Assembly (NCBI GenBank): GCA_022592445.1
Contig: JABYQR010000135.1
Span: 46,020-110,019, forward strand
Length of the DNA stretch: 64,000 nucleotides
Origin: Cytidiella melzeri
Taxonomy: Eukaryota > Basidiomycota > Agaricomycetes > Polyporales > Irpicaceae
Reading direction: 5' to 3'
Shown: one piece after another, positions 11,926-21,501 of the stretch
Layout of the letters: every line of letters starts with the position of its first letter
Numbering within the stretch: position 1 is the first letter of the stretch
Made by a program: the position numbers and the translations under genes
The notes under the pieces: generated by a model
What the model was told of the DNA's origin: nothing
Seen by the model: the letters and a program-made list of their open reading frames with translations, nothing else
Database searches by the model: none

Positions 11926-12765
11926 TCATAATCCAGCAAACAACGCGCCAGCAAAGGCTACGACGCTGGCGGCCACGCTCACGGTGAGTGCAACCCCAGC
12001 GCTCGAAGGAGTACCCTGCGAAGGGGAGGGAGCAGACGAAGACCCAGACGAGGCCGAGGGGAACGTGAGGTTGTTGATAGTGCTCACGCTGTCTCCGGTA
12101 GCGTTGGTGCAGGAGCTGGTGTTGGTGAGAGTCAAGCCACTCTTCAGCGTCAGGTCCGCGCACTTGAGCCGAAATATATCAGCATTGTGAAGTAGGCAAT
12201 ACAAGCAATTCTCTCACCTGGAAGAGCTCGCCATCGCCACCATTAAAAGTGAGCTGGATGGTGACATTTTGGCCGTCCTGAAGGCCGGTGACGTTGGAGG
12301 CGGCAAAGTCGACTGGGAAGCAATAAGAGCCTTCGCCGTTGACTTGAAAGAAGGGCACGACTCCAGAAAAGTTTTGAAAGCTGGTCGGGACTTGCAGTGT
12401 CGACAGCTGAACGCCGACTGTTATTTGTCGAACGGATTGTACATGAGAACGGTACTCATGTTTATGATTGAAATTGGAGAGAACAAAGTACTCACGGACC
12501 CATTGAGGGTGCTCACTGTTCAGCGAGATGAACCCTCCCTCGAGCGGGAAGTCGGTCCGCGTGACGTTGGTCCCGGGAGCGTAACCATCTTTCACAAACA
12601 GTCAGTGAATTTTTCAATGATACATCTTTATGCCGGGTACTTACCACAAAAGGTGGGCTCATTGTTTTGATTGAAAGGGCCGCGGGGAGGAGGGAACGAC
12701 AGCTGGAAGTGAGCAGAGGCGACAGCGACGAGACCGCTGAGGAAGACAGAGGAAGCTAAGCGCAT
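11926..12765 (-). CDS. Bim1-like X325 copper-binding protein, secreted and GPI-anchored
   Basis: Family members resemble LPMOs but lack known polysaccharide oxidation; Cryptococcus Bim1 helps acquire copper at the cell surface when copper is scarce. Four exons (12765-12645, 12588-12496, 12417-12218, 12162-11926) total 651 nt, 216 residues. The signal peptide [18 protein letters not shown] is followed by [14 protein letters not shown]; cleavage before this His would expose the copper-binding N-terminal histidine. A second His lies in SLNSEHPQW (about mature residue 49), and an Asp in [10 protein letters not shown] is a candidate third ligand. Four Cys in the mature domain could form two disulfides. 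The Ser/Thr/Pro-rich linker ([21 protein letters not shown]) and hydrophobic end [16 protein letters not shown] are a GPI-anchor signal. It lies 506 bp downstream of a Ctr copper transporter on the same strand. Confidence 0.85.
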
Positions 12766-13271
12766 CGTGAGAGTTTTTATGCTACGTGCTTAGGAACGTA
12801 TAGAGATACAATGTTTTGCTGCTACCCCGGGGAGTTGTAGGGGGGTTGGAAGAGCGGGGAGTGCTCACGCAACTTATGTAGTACTGGGGTAAGCTGTTTT
12901 TGTATGTTGACGCCAGCCAGCGAGAAAAATATTTTTCACCAAAGTGTGGTGCTGTTTTGGCAGACTAAAGTTTCACCGACGCTCCTACCACAACGCATGA
13001 ATACCTGTAAGATGGGATTAATGATGACTCTGACCTCCCAACGACAGTTTGTGTTGTCCATCTCACGTACGCATGTACCAATGTGCTTCACTGGTGTTGC
13101 ACACAGCATAGTGAACTGACCGTTGCAGGTGGTACGTCGCTACTTTTCTCAAGTAGTTTTACATCGTAACATCGGACGTCTCGGAGAATTACTCAAAAGT
13201 ACAATCAAACAAGGGCAGCACCATATCAAAACTATACAGCTATACACCACATGATCCTTGTCGTTTCCATG
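12766..13271. other. Promoter of the Bim1-like gene / 3' flank of the Ctr gene
   Basis: No exon is seen. A 10-mer GTGGTGCTGT at 12946-12955 fits the loose Cuf1 consensus D(T/A)DDHGCTGD, but that pattern is expected by chance about once per kilobase, so it is only a pointer. The minus-strand start region ends in a run of short A/T tracts. Confidence 0.35.
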
Positions 13272-13912
13272 CTAATGCAAACCTAGGTGAACACCTGCAG
13301 TGGCCATCCTGCCAAAAAGAACCTCCCCGATTCCCAGTCCAACAACGATGGAGATGATGTACGCAGCCTGGAAGGTCCTACGATGATGCAAAAACGAACA
13401 AATTAGCTTGATTTGTGGGATAGCTTGTCAAAAAACTTCACGCACATGACTGCCAGCATGAGAACGTAGGTCAAAAGCGCCTGAAATGCAAAGATAGCAC
13501 CACGGGGAAGGTCGTGGGAGGCAACGAAGGGGAGAGAGGCAGATGCCCTCCCCTTGCGAAGAAGGTGGCGGGACTGAGTCGTCGTTGCCTCAGCCTCTTT
13601 CTCTGGCGTGGCGGGAGGATTTGGCGCAGGTTCAGCTTTGGCAGATGAGCGTAAGGCGATAGCGCTGCAAGAAAATGATCGAGGTTATCAGGCTGTTAGA
13701 TATCTTCTAGTACAGCGAGTATGAACGAACCTGCGAGCCCAGTGTACGTCAAGAACATTTTTCATCGCAAAAAGCCATCTGTCAAAGATAGATATCACGA
13801 CGAGCACGATGCAGGCGGCGGCGATAGCGCCGTGCGACGATGGTGTAAGAGACTTGAAGTAGAAGGGGTCACCACCGGTGAAGTGAAGCCAAGGAGTCAT
13901 CACTACATCCAT
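13272..13912 (-). CDS. Ctr-family copper transporter
   Basis: A trimeric membrane channel importing reduced copper. Three exons (13912-13731, 13664-13446, 13377-13272) total 507 nt, 168 residues. The N-terminus is short (MDVVMTPWLHFTGGDPFYF), with one MxxxM and the basidiomycete-type TPxxHFTGGD entry. TM1 is AIAAACIVLVVISIFDRWLF. A cytosolic loop rich in Ala, Glu and Arg (about residues 60-110) joins to TM2, which carries the diagnostic MLAVM (MxxxM), and TM3 is ISIVVGLGIGEVLFGR with the GxxxG helix-packing motif. The C-terminus ends GVHLGLH without a Cys-rich tail. The frame continues upstream of the ATG, but that part looks like 5' leader. It is tandem with the Bim1-like gene and probably copper-regulated with it. 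Confidence 0.88.
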
Positions 13913-15105
13913 GTTGGCTATATCGGTGCTGAGAATCGTAAAATGAGGATGGGATGTGGTGGAAGGCTTGCGGTACTTTGAGACAGCGATGAGCGTTGCT
14001 GTCAAGTATAACCTGAGAGCGCCCGCCGGCGTGCCGACGTAGCCAAACAAGTGTCAATATAGCAAGCGCTGAGCCGCTCTCCTCTATGCCGTCTGCATCG
14101 TCGGTGTCACGATGTATTGGACTTACCGGAGAAGGAGCAAATTTGTTATCCATGAATTCCACAATCTGGGTGGTAGGCGGCAGGGGAGGGGATATACAGC
14201 GGTGGATGCTAGAGTTGCACAGCTCCGATGTCCTCGTGCCTCCAAAGCCAAACGACTTATAACGCAGATGAAAGAGCCTTGAGCAGGGCTAGATTCTGAG
14301 AACTACGCTCGCACGAGCCCTGCTCGCCTAGAAACTGTCAATGAGGGCATCGAATCGAACGTGAGCTCACCTGATAGCGCGTAAGCAGCGGACTCGATAA
14401 AAGCAGTGAGCTGCAGCCTAAAAGACAATGAGAGAGCCACAGATGGTAGAGTTAAGCCAGAGAAGAAGCCAAGTTACAGCAGGATAGAGGAATCATGGTC
14501 AAGACATCCAGGCAGCGACAGAGAACCCTCGACAAGCTTGGTGAGTACTGCGCTCCCACTTGTCGAGGGACCTCATTTTCGGGCAGATGGCAAGACGAGC
14601 AAGAGGTAAGCCATAGATAACACGCTGTAGACCACCAGAAGGACGACGAGGACAACGAACGAGATGGCGGGCAGAGGCAGATATGCAGGACTGCAGAGGC
14701 TTCAGGTGAGGTCGAGAGCAAGTTTTGGTTTGAGGGTAACGAGGCAATTGTGCTCAGCCAATGGCAGAAAGGTCGCACAGACCATGGATTGTGACAGCAT
14801 TCGTGATGCAGCACGTCACGCTCCATCACGACGTTACAGGGCACAAGTTGATCTTGGAAACTCCCTCGAGTTCCAAGCTTCAAACTTCGACTCTGCCTTG
14901 TTTATCGATTGCCGAAGTGTGAGTAGTACTTAGTGGGCCACCATATGTGCAACTTTGTGCAACAATTGCGCAATGATGAGACTTGCCCAACTGGGCCATC
15001 TCAATTTGAAGCGTAAGCGCCAAGTGACTATGACTGGTTTGCGCTCTACGGCCTCTACCCTGTGGTTCCAGCAAGGACAATATTATTACTTCCATCCTAC
15101 CCTCC
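13913..15105. other. 1.2-kb gap upstream of the Ctr gene
   Basis: No recognisable exon is present. The largest open frame (minus, 14883-14452) is Ser/Cys/Leu-rich with no domain or splice support. GAGCAAA at 14135-14141 reads TTTGCTC on the minus strand, the core of the yeast Mac1 copper element, 223 bp before the Ctr ATG; a single 7-mer is weak evidence. The right part is the promoter of the rhodanese gene. Confidence 0.35.
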
Positions 15106-15763
15106 ATGCTCAGACTCACCGCTCGCCGCTACGGTCGCCCTATATTTCCCTGTACTGCTGTACTTGCACCTCCGCCTGCTGTCATCGGCCGTTCACGGCT
15201 TCTATCTACTTCAGCTGCCAGGTTCAATGAGTTCGACAAGTCAGCCTCGCTACCCGGAAAGCCAAAACACGCAGAACAGGTCCAAGACTGGAAAGCCATC
15301 GAGTTGTCGTACGAACAAATTAAGCCGAGGACGGAGCAACCTACTGCGGTGCGTGTATACACAAGATGACTTGTTGACCAGACGCATTTACCCATCGTAC
15401 AGGATGCGTATCTCATAGACGTGCGAGAGCCAGACGAGGTGTTGCAGGGATCTATACCATCCTCCGTTAACCTGCCCCTTTCTGTGCTCGCGAATTCTCT
15501 GAGTCTCAAGCCTGAGGCCTTCAAGCTGAAGTTCGGCTGGGAGAAACCACAGAGAGATCAGGAGATTGTGTTTTATTGCAGGAGTGGGGTGCGGTCCCTG
15601 ACTGCGTGTGATATTGCTCAACGGAACGGGTTCACAAAGTACGTTACATCTCGTACCGTAGCTAAATACGCTGCTGATTGGGGAATCTCTTGACAGCACG
15701 TTCAGCTACAAGGGCTCATGGTTAGACTGGACTGCGCGGGAGAATGAGAAGAAAAAATCGTGA
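15106..15763 (+). CDS. Single-domain rhodanese, mitochondrial (Rdl1-like thiosulfate sulfurtransferase)
   Basis: A sulfurtransferase with one rhodanese domain, forming a cysteine persulfide from thiosulfate or glutathione persulfide. Three exons (15106-15348, 15403-15638, 15697-15763) give 181 residues. The first 45 residues are Arg/Ala/Pro-rich (MLRLTARRYGRPIFPC...SRLLSTSAARF) and fit a mitochondrial presequence. The domain starts at DAYLIDVREPDEVLQGSIPS, and the active loop is YCRSGVRSLTA with the catalytic Cys at 15577-15579. The end is NTFSYKGSWLDWTAREN, the usual closing helix. Length matches yeast Rdl1/Rdl2-type proteins rather than the two-domain enzymes. It lies head-to-tail with frataxin. 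Confidence 0.88.
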
Positions 15764-16341
15764 ACTCGAGGGTGCACACTGCATTAAGTAGCATGTTGGC
15801 GGTATCACCATAATCCGTATGTGATTCACAGACCGACCACTACACCCTTGCAACTGAGACTGGGCCGTTGCGAGATGTATGCTAAACCTGCGATGTTATG
15901 TATATATTTACACGTGATGACCGAGCCGACGTTGAAGAAAAAGATCACTGCCACTTGGCAGCTTTGTGGTGCTCAGCGCATAAACGCTTCATCAAGGGAC
16001 GTGCATTCTCAACATGAACTAAGACTTCCACCACGTACACAAAACCACTTCGTTATTTTGCATAAAGAGCAACTTGGAGCAACTTGACCATTGCAAACAA
16101 AGTCATTGTTGCGAGTCACCATTGATGCAGGAAGTTGAACGTTGAGCGCTGAGCGTTGACCGACCCTAACCCTAGAATGCAATATCACGACATTAGCGCG
16201 CTTTTTATGCTCAACGTGCGTTTTGACTTTGACGTTGACTTATAGTACTAACACTCTTGACTCTCATCTTGTGGTTTCTGTGTGGATTACTACCATTGGC
16301 GACAATTTCTGCCCGGAAAGACTCATCCATATACTTCCACA
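15764..16341. other. Intergenic region upstream of frataxin
   Basis: No exon is seen. The segment 16130-16245 is rich in GTTGA/TTGAC words (for example GTTGAACGTTGAGCGCTGAGCGTTGACC), and ACCCTAACCCTAG at 16163-16175 contains two telomere-like CCCTAA units, too short to call a telomeric insert. Confidence 0.4.
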
Positions 16342-17114
16342 ATGCTGTCTCACCGGGCTGTGCGGTTCAGCCGTCGATATCTGAATGTCGCCACAAAGGC
16401 AGCGTCGACCAGACCTCTTGCATTTTGGAACCACACACCGCCAATCTTCAACAAAGCGCACTCACGGGACTTTAGGAGGTACTTGGCAACGCCTCCTCCA
16501 CAACTGACAACTAGGTTCGCAGCCGTTCGTTGGCCTCTTCATGCGTGCAAGATAACTCGACTAAATCTGGCTATCCCATCCTCCTGCATGAACCATCGGG
16601 TTTTGTGCTTGCGAATAGCGACCTACCGATAGCTACATACCATGCATACTCAGATGCAACTATGGAGACCCTTTTGGATTCGTTGGAGGGGCTGTTGGAC
16701 GATGAAGGCAACCCAGATTACGAAGTGGAATACAGCGTACGTTGCCCGCCGCCTTTCGACTCAGTTGTTGCTAAGACTGTGAGGGTGGTGTAGGCCGGCG
16801 TTCTCACATTGAAATTGGGTGTGCATGGAACCTATGTTATCAACAAGCAGCCTCCAAATAAACAAATATGGTTGTCATCTCCTGTGAGGTATTTATTGTC
16901 ATCCGCGTGCAACATGTTACGGGTATGCTGAAAACCCGCCACCCTCTCTCGATCCAGCGGGCCAAAACGATATGACTATGTTGCGAAGGACGACCAGTGG
17001 GTGTACTCACGCGACAAACAATCACTAGGCAGCCTCCTAAATGAGGAGCTGAGCAAGGCCTTCGATCAGGACATTGACCTAGGTATTGGCAAGGTTTCGA
17101 CAATGCTCGACTAG
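16342..17114 (+). pseudogene. Frataxin (Yfh1-like) with a one-base frameshift
   Basis: Frataxin is the mitochondrial iron-binding regulator of the cysteine desulfurase/scaffold complex that builds Fe-S clusters. Exons 16342-16478, 16523-16736, about 16794-16889 and 16958-17114 cover the whole protein: an Arg-rich presequence (MLSHRAVRFSRRYLNV), [38 protein letters not shown], then [20 protein letters not shown] and a C-terminal LLNEELSKAF. Intron 1 is only 44 nt with a CTGAC branch site. Within exon 3 the frame changes: upstream reads to PPNK, but QIWLSSPV is one base out of frame because the A run at 16860-16863 has four A instead of three. The rest is intact, so a sequencing or assembly error is likely, but a true null or edited gene is possible. 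Confidence 0.8.
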
Positions 17115-17554
17115 CTTGTGTCGTTATGTATGGCTTCTTGCTGTCCGGCGAATCATACAATATAGTTCTACCACGGGCTTAGGCTGTACAGGTCTATTCC
17201 GGACCATCAGGGATGAAGTACTCCTTATTGCTAACCTAACGGGAGTTGCGTGATCATGTTTTCGGTATTCAGTCTATGTATCTTACATACATACTCAGTA
17301 CCCAATTGAATAGCAGACGTTACCCAAGATGCACCTGAAATAGATACAAACAGGACTTTTTCCAGGACTTATGATACAATTATGCTTGAGGAACATAGCC
17401 ATGCGGAACGTGATAGAGCAGAACGATGCGACGATGTAGGAACAGTGATGGCAGAAGGCTCTGTAAAGCGGACAGTTCAGGAAGATTGGTGAAGACACGG
17501 TGCGAAAGATTATCACCTAAAAAGTCGCGGGACTATACATAGTGGCTAATCGTG
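17115..17554. other. Convergent intergenic region
   Basis: Nothing recognisable lies between the frataxin stop and the stop of the next minus-strand gene. A minus-strand open frame (17516-17295) is hydrophobic and Cys-rich but has no splice partner or known motif. Confidence 0.4.
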
Positions 17555-18260
17555 TCAAGAGGCAGACGTAGGTTCTGACGTGGCCGGACTGGATTTCTGT
17601 CGTCGACTGAGCACAAGGGAACCCAAGAATCTGCAACATGGGTCGTGGTGAGCTCAAGCAGGAAGTGAACGAAGAACGAGCGTCGCCACGTACCTGTTCG
17701 TTTCTTCGTAACGTTTAGCAACTTGCTTAGCTTCAACTATAAAAGGTTGCCTATGTGCGAGATAATCAACGGTGCCTACAGCCTCTGGGCTGCTGGTTCC
17801 TACACGATTGTTGTCAACCTATGTCATTGGATACTAGCCACAGACTTATCTCACCTTGCGAGGACACGCTTGATGGCGCGTCGTGCACCGGTATATATGC
17901 ATGTAGCGTGGAGTTTGTTGAAGAAGGTACAGAGAATATCATTCGATGTCTCTGTTCAGCATGCAATTCATGGAGCATCGTATTCGCGTCCTTGTACTGT
18001 CCTGCCTGTTGCTGCCATTCGTTCGCTCCCCTAGAACTCCCTTCCCTTCTCTTCCTCAACACATATTCGCCGTCATCTGATTCTCCCTCCCAGTCATCGT
18101 TGGCGGAGTCCGTCCAATGCGACTTGTCCAACTTGGCTGCGGTGAAGTACCTACGCCGCTTGCGGTCCGGTTCGTACAGGTCGCTGGGAGCCACGTCTGC
18201 CTCGACGGTGGGTTCCATTGACCAGGGAATAGGTGAAGACCCTCGCCGACGTTTGAGCAT
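17555..18260 (-). CDS. Unrecognised basic, probably nuclear protein (195 aa)
   Basis: I do not recognise the family. Three exons (18260-17855, 17799-17694, 17630-17555) total 588 nt in frame. The ATG at 18260 opens MLKRRRGSSPIPWSMEPTVE; PDRKRRRYFTAAKLDKSHW gives a strong basic cluster that could be a nuclear localisation signal. An acidic patch (DDWEGESDDGEYVLRKRR) follows, then a Gln/His-rich helix (EWQQQAGQYKDANTMLHELH), and a C-terminal block QPFIVEAKQVAKRYEETNRF with LGSLVLSRRQ that looks like a conserved amphipathic helix. The gene is divergent from the WDR70 homologue, with 254 bp between ATGs. The three-exon agreement supports reality; function is unknown. Confidence 0.6.
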
Positions 18261-18514
18261 TGTCGCGGCGGTTGGAAGATGGTGAAGGTGGTAGGAGTGA
18301 ACGACGCGAATGCGTTTGAACCTCTGTGGCCCGGATTGATTTGTATCAGGGTCGCGAACGTGAACCGCACATGGCGTCCGTACGGTTCGCTTTGCCCAGG
18401 GTTCGTTTTGAATCGAACCGGATCGTCAGAGCATTACTGCGTTCGCGTCTCTGCAGCACCGTGACCAGCCCTTTCTGCACCTCTTGCTGCAGTAAGCACC
18501 ACTCACTAGCGAAT

Positions 18515-21265
18515 ATGGATGAAGATATGATGGCCATGATGGGTATTAGTGGGTTTGGGAAGAAGACAAAGCAGAAGACACTCGACCCAAAGCGCTTTGA
18601 CAAGAACAAGCGGGCAGAGGTAAAGTCCCCTGCAGTGTTGTGGTTGTATTGCTTTTACGAGTAATTACCGTATTACAGGCTGCGGCTACTCCTACCACGA
18701 CGGCCGCAGTGCAGGCGAACAAGCCCGACGTCGCTTCTGCGTCGAAGGGTGCATCCTACGATGGCGAAGAGCCGGAATTTGACCCTGACGACATGGGCCC
18801 ACCCCCGCCGCCTTCTACGACTACAGGCGTAAACGAAGCTGAAGAACCGGAGTTTGACCTTTCGGACGACGAGGCTGACGCTCCTGAGTTTCCTACTACC
18901 CACGAGATTTCCTTGAAGGATCACACCAAGGTTGTCTCCGCACTTGCTTTGGATCCGTCAGGTGCTCGTCTTATCAGTGGCTCGCATGACTACGACTGCA
19001 AGCTCTGGGACTTTGGTGGAATGGACTGGAGGTGTAAGCCATTCAAAACTTGGGAGCCTGCGGGTACTTACTACGTACGCCCTTAGTTCTCTCCTCTTTG
19101 GTCAAAGGGTGCCCCATTGACAATGTCTGCTCTTTTCGTTTGGGGACTCACGGTATAGGTTCATGACCTCAAGTACTCTAATGACGGTCAGAATGTCCTC
19201 GTCATATCAGGAACGACGCAAGCTAAGCTATACGATCGAGATGGCGAAGAAAAGTACGCCTCCTTGTTTGTTCATGTCGAAAGGGTAGAGGTTAACGGAT
19301 GTCGTTAGGGCTACCTACGTCAAAGGAGATCCGTACATTCGTGACATGAAGAATACAAGGTTCGTCGTTATGGCAGTTTGTCTATTGTAGCCTATCTGAT
19401 TGTTGTTTCCAGTGGTCACGTCGCCGAGTTAACTTCTTGCGCCTGGCATCCCAGAAACCCGCAAACGTTCATAACAAGTTCCGTAGACTCCACCATACGG
19501 TGTGTCTGTGTTCTACGATTTCGCGATTGAGACTAAGCTAAGCTGTACGTTTTGCAGGATATGGGACGTAGAGGATAGGCGTAAGCAGAAGACGGTCATA
19601 GTAGTGAAATCCAAGGAAAGAGGCGCTCGCACCAAGGTTACTGTGTGTGGCTATTCTCCGGATGCATCACTTATTGGAGGAGGTGAGTCTGTTAGTGAGC
19701 AATGACCTTTCCCTAGTGCTGAAGCTCGTGTTAGCATGCGTGGATGGTGCGCTCCACATGTGGCAGACAAAGTCAAACTTTGTGCGGCCTAGCATGACAA
19801 TAGAAGGGGCGCATACCAAGGGAACAGAAGTGGGTTCTATGGTATTCTCCATCGATGGACGCACTGTTATGACTCGTGGAGGGGACAATACCGTGAAGTG
19901 TGAGTGGCAGGTTACGTTTAAATCTTTCCTTTCTCATACGGTGAATACTCATGCAGTGTGGGATTTGCGGGCGTTCAAAAAACCTCTGGCGACGCGGTCA
20001 GATCTTGCGACGCTGTATCCCACTACGAACGCTATCTTCAGTCCAAATGATAGATATATTCTGACAGGAGCAGGAGCGAGCTCGAAAGGAGAAAAGGGTC
20101 GGCTTATGTTCCTAGAGAAGAACACCCTCGAATCAGTGAAGGCGCTGGAAGTCGACACTACACCCGTCAAGGTATTATGGCATTCAAAGATCAATCAGGT
20201 AAGAGAATGCATGATATTGTCGCAAAGATCTCTTGCTGAGCGCTACGCAGATTGTAACAGGTCTTGCCAATGGCCAGATATGCGTACTATACTCACCACA
20301 CACGTCAATAAACGGGGCCAAACTTCTGCTGAACAAAGGACCACCTCGAAAGGCGACCATCGAAGACATGTCTGATTCGCTGGCAGCGCCTACTATCATC
20401 ACTCCTCACGCCCTGCCTATGTTCAGGGACGGTGAAATCGCCCGGGGTACGAAGCGTAAGCGTGAGAAGGACCGAATGGATCCCCGCAAGAGCAAAAGGC
20501 CTGAACTGCCTGTTACTGGGCCTGGAAAGGGGGGCAGAGTCGGTGCAAGTGCGACGCAACACGTTGTCCAAAATCTGGTCAGGGATACGACCCGGGACGA
20601 AGACGTGCGTACACTCTTTTTGGCTGCTATTTCGCTGAGAACATGGGTGCTGGCGAGATATCACACGATGGATCTTGCCAGTGATGTTCAATTCTGTTGG
20701 AACTGTTCATCGATCCGGAAACGAGCTGTGCGGTAGCACATCGCAGCGTTTTGCAGAGGACAATGGTACAGTCGATGTGGGCTGAACGTGCTGAGCGACG
20801 GGCTGGACGTTTTCAACGACCAGGGGAGGAGTTCGAACATCAGACTCGGCTGAGTTAGGGGGTGTAAGACAGTTGCCACCGAAACACGCCGATATCACGC
20901 AGCCACCGGCAGGCCCATCAGTCGCTCATGTTTCAAGCGGCCACTTATTTACTGACTGCTCTTCACTTTGTTCATTGTAGCCTCGTGAAGCTTTGCTACG
21001 ACATGCGGCAACAGCAGACCAAGACCCGCTTTGGACGAAAGGTAAGCGTGTAACATTTTTATTTAGTTATGACAGGAAACTTCAATTTTACCGTGATCGA
21101 GCGGTCACATTATTTGTGCGTGTTTGTTCCCGGCTATGAAAGTGCTGACGACGTGTTTGCACCCTATCTTTTCTTTCCCTCTCCTCTCGTCTCGCAGCGT
21201 GGAAGGAAAACCAGCCGAAGCCAGTGTTCCAAGCGGTGGAGGAGGAGGAGGCGGAGAAGGAGTAG
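18515..21265 (+). CDS. WD40-repeat protein, WDR70/gastrulation-defective-1 homologue
   Basis: A nuclear WD40 propeller protein; WDR70 in human and fission yeast promotes histone H2B ubiquitination at DNA breaks. The start MDEDMMAMMGISGFGKKTKQ is the typical family N-terminus. An acidic low-complexity region (EEPEFDPDDMGPPPPP, EEPEFDLSDDEADAPEFP) precedes the first blade (LKDHTKVVSALALDPSGARL, SHDYDCKLWDFGGMD). Further blades run through about 20300, with DNTVKLWDLRAFKKPLA and CAWHPRNPQTFITSS. The C-terminal family segment is split by an unusually long intron (20605-20980, 376 nt): RDTTRDED joins PREALLRHAATADQDP. The last exon (from about 21199) encodes WKENQPKPVFQAVEEEEAEKE and stops at 21263-21265. 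About nine introns in all. Confidence 0.88.
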
Positions 21266-21501
21266 CTGTATGTTGTTCAGTATGTCTGTACGTTATCATG
21301 AAAAAAGGGAAATGCCAAAACGGGCGGCGGAGAGAGGAGTTCTGGCCAATGCGGGAGGCTGAACCTTATTTCAGACCGGGTATAAATGCCTCTAGCCCAA
21401 GTTCGGATCTCCTGTCTCCCCAAATCTCCCCCGCCCCTCCCTTGCCTCTCTGTCACTCTCCCGTGACCGTCACGCGTCTCTCCGTCCCCTCTGTGCTCAA
21501 C

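Noticed and set aside
11619..11954. Minus-strand frame with a hydrophobic helix downstream of the Bim1-like gene
   Set aside because: No start context, splice sites or family similarity; more likely 3' flank, though a small membrane protein cannot be excluded.
14452..14883. 143-codon open frame on the minus strand
   Set aside because: Composition dominated by Ser, Cys and Leu, no domain, no splice continuation and no supporting neighbour; probably random.
16163..16175. Interstitial telomere-like CCCTAACCCTA
   Set aside because: Only two units; expected by chance in a region this size and without neighbouring repeats.
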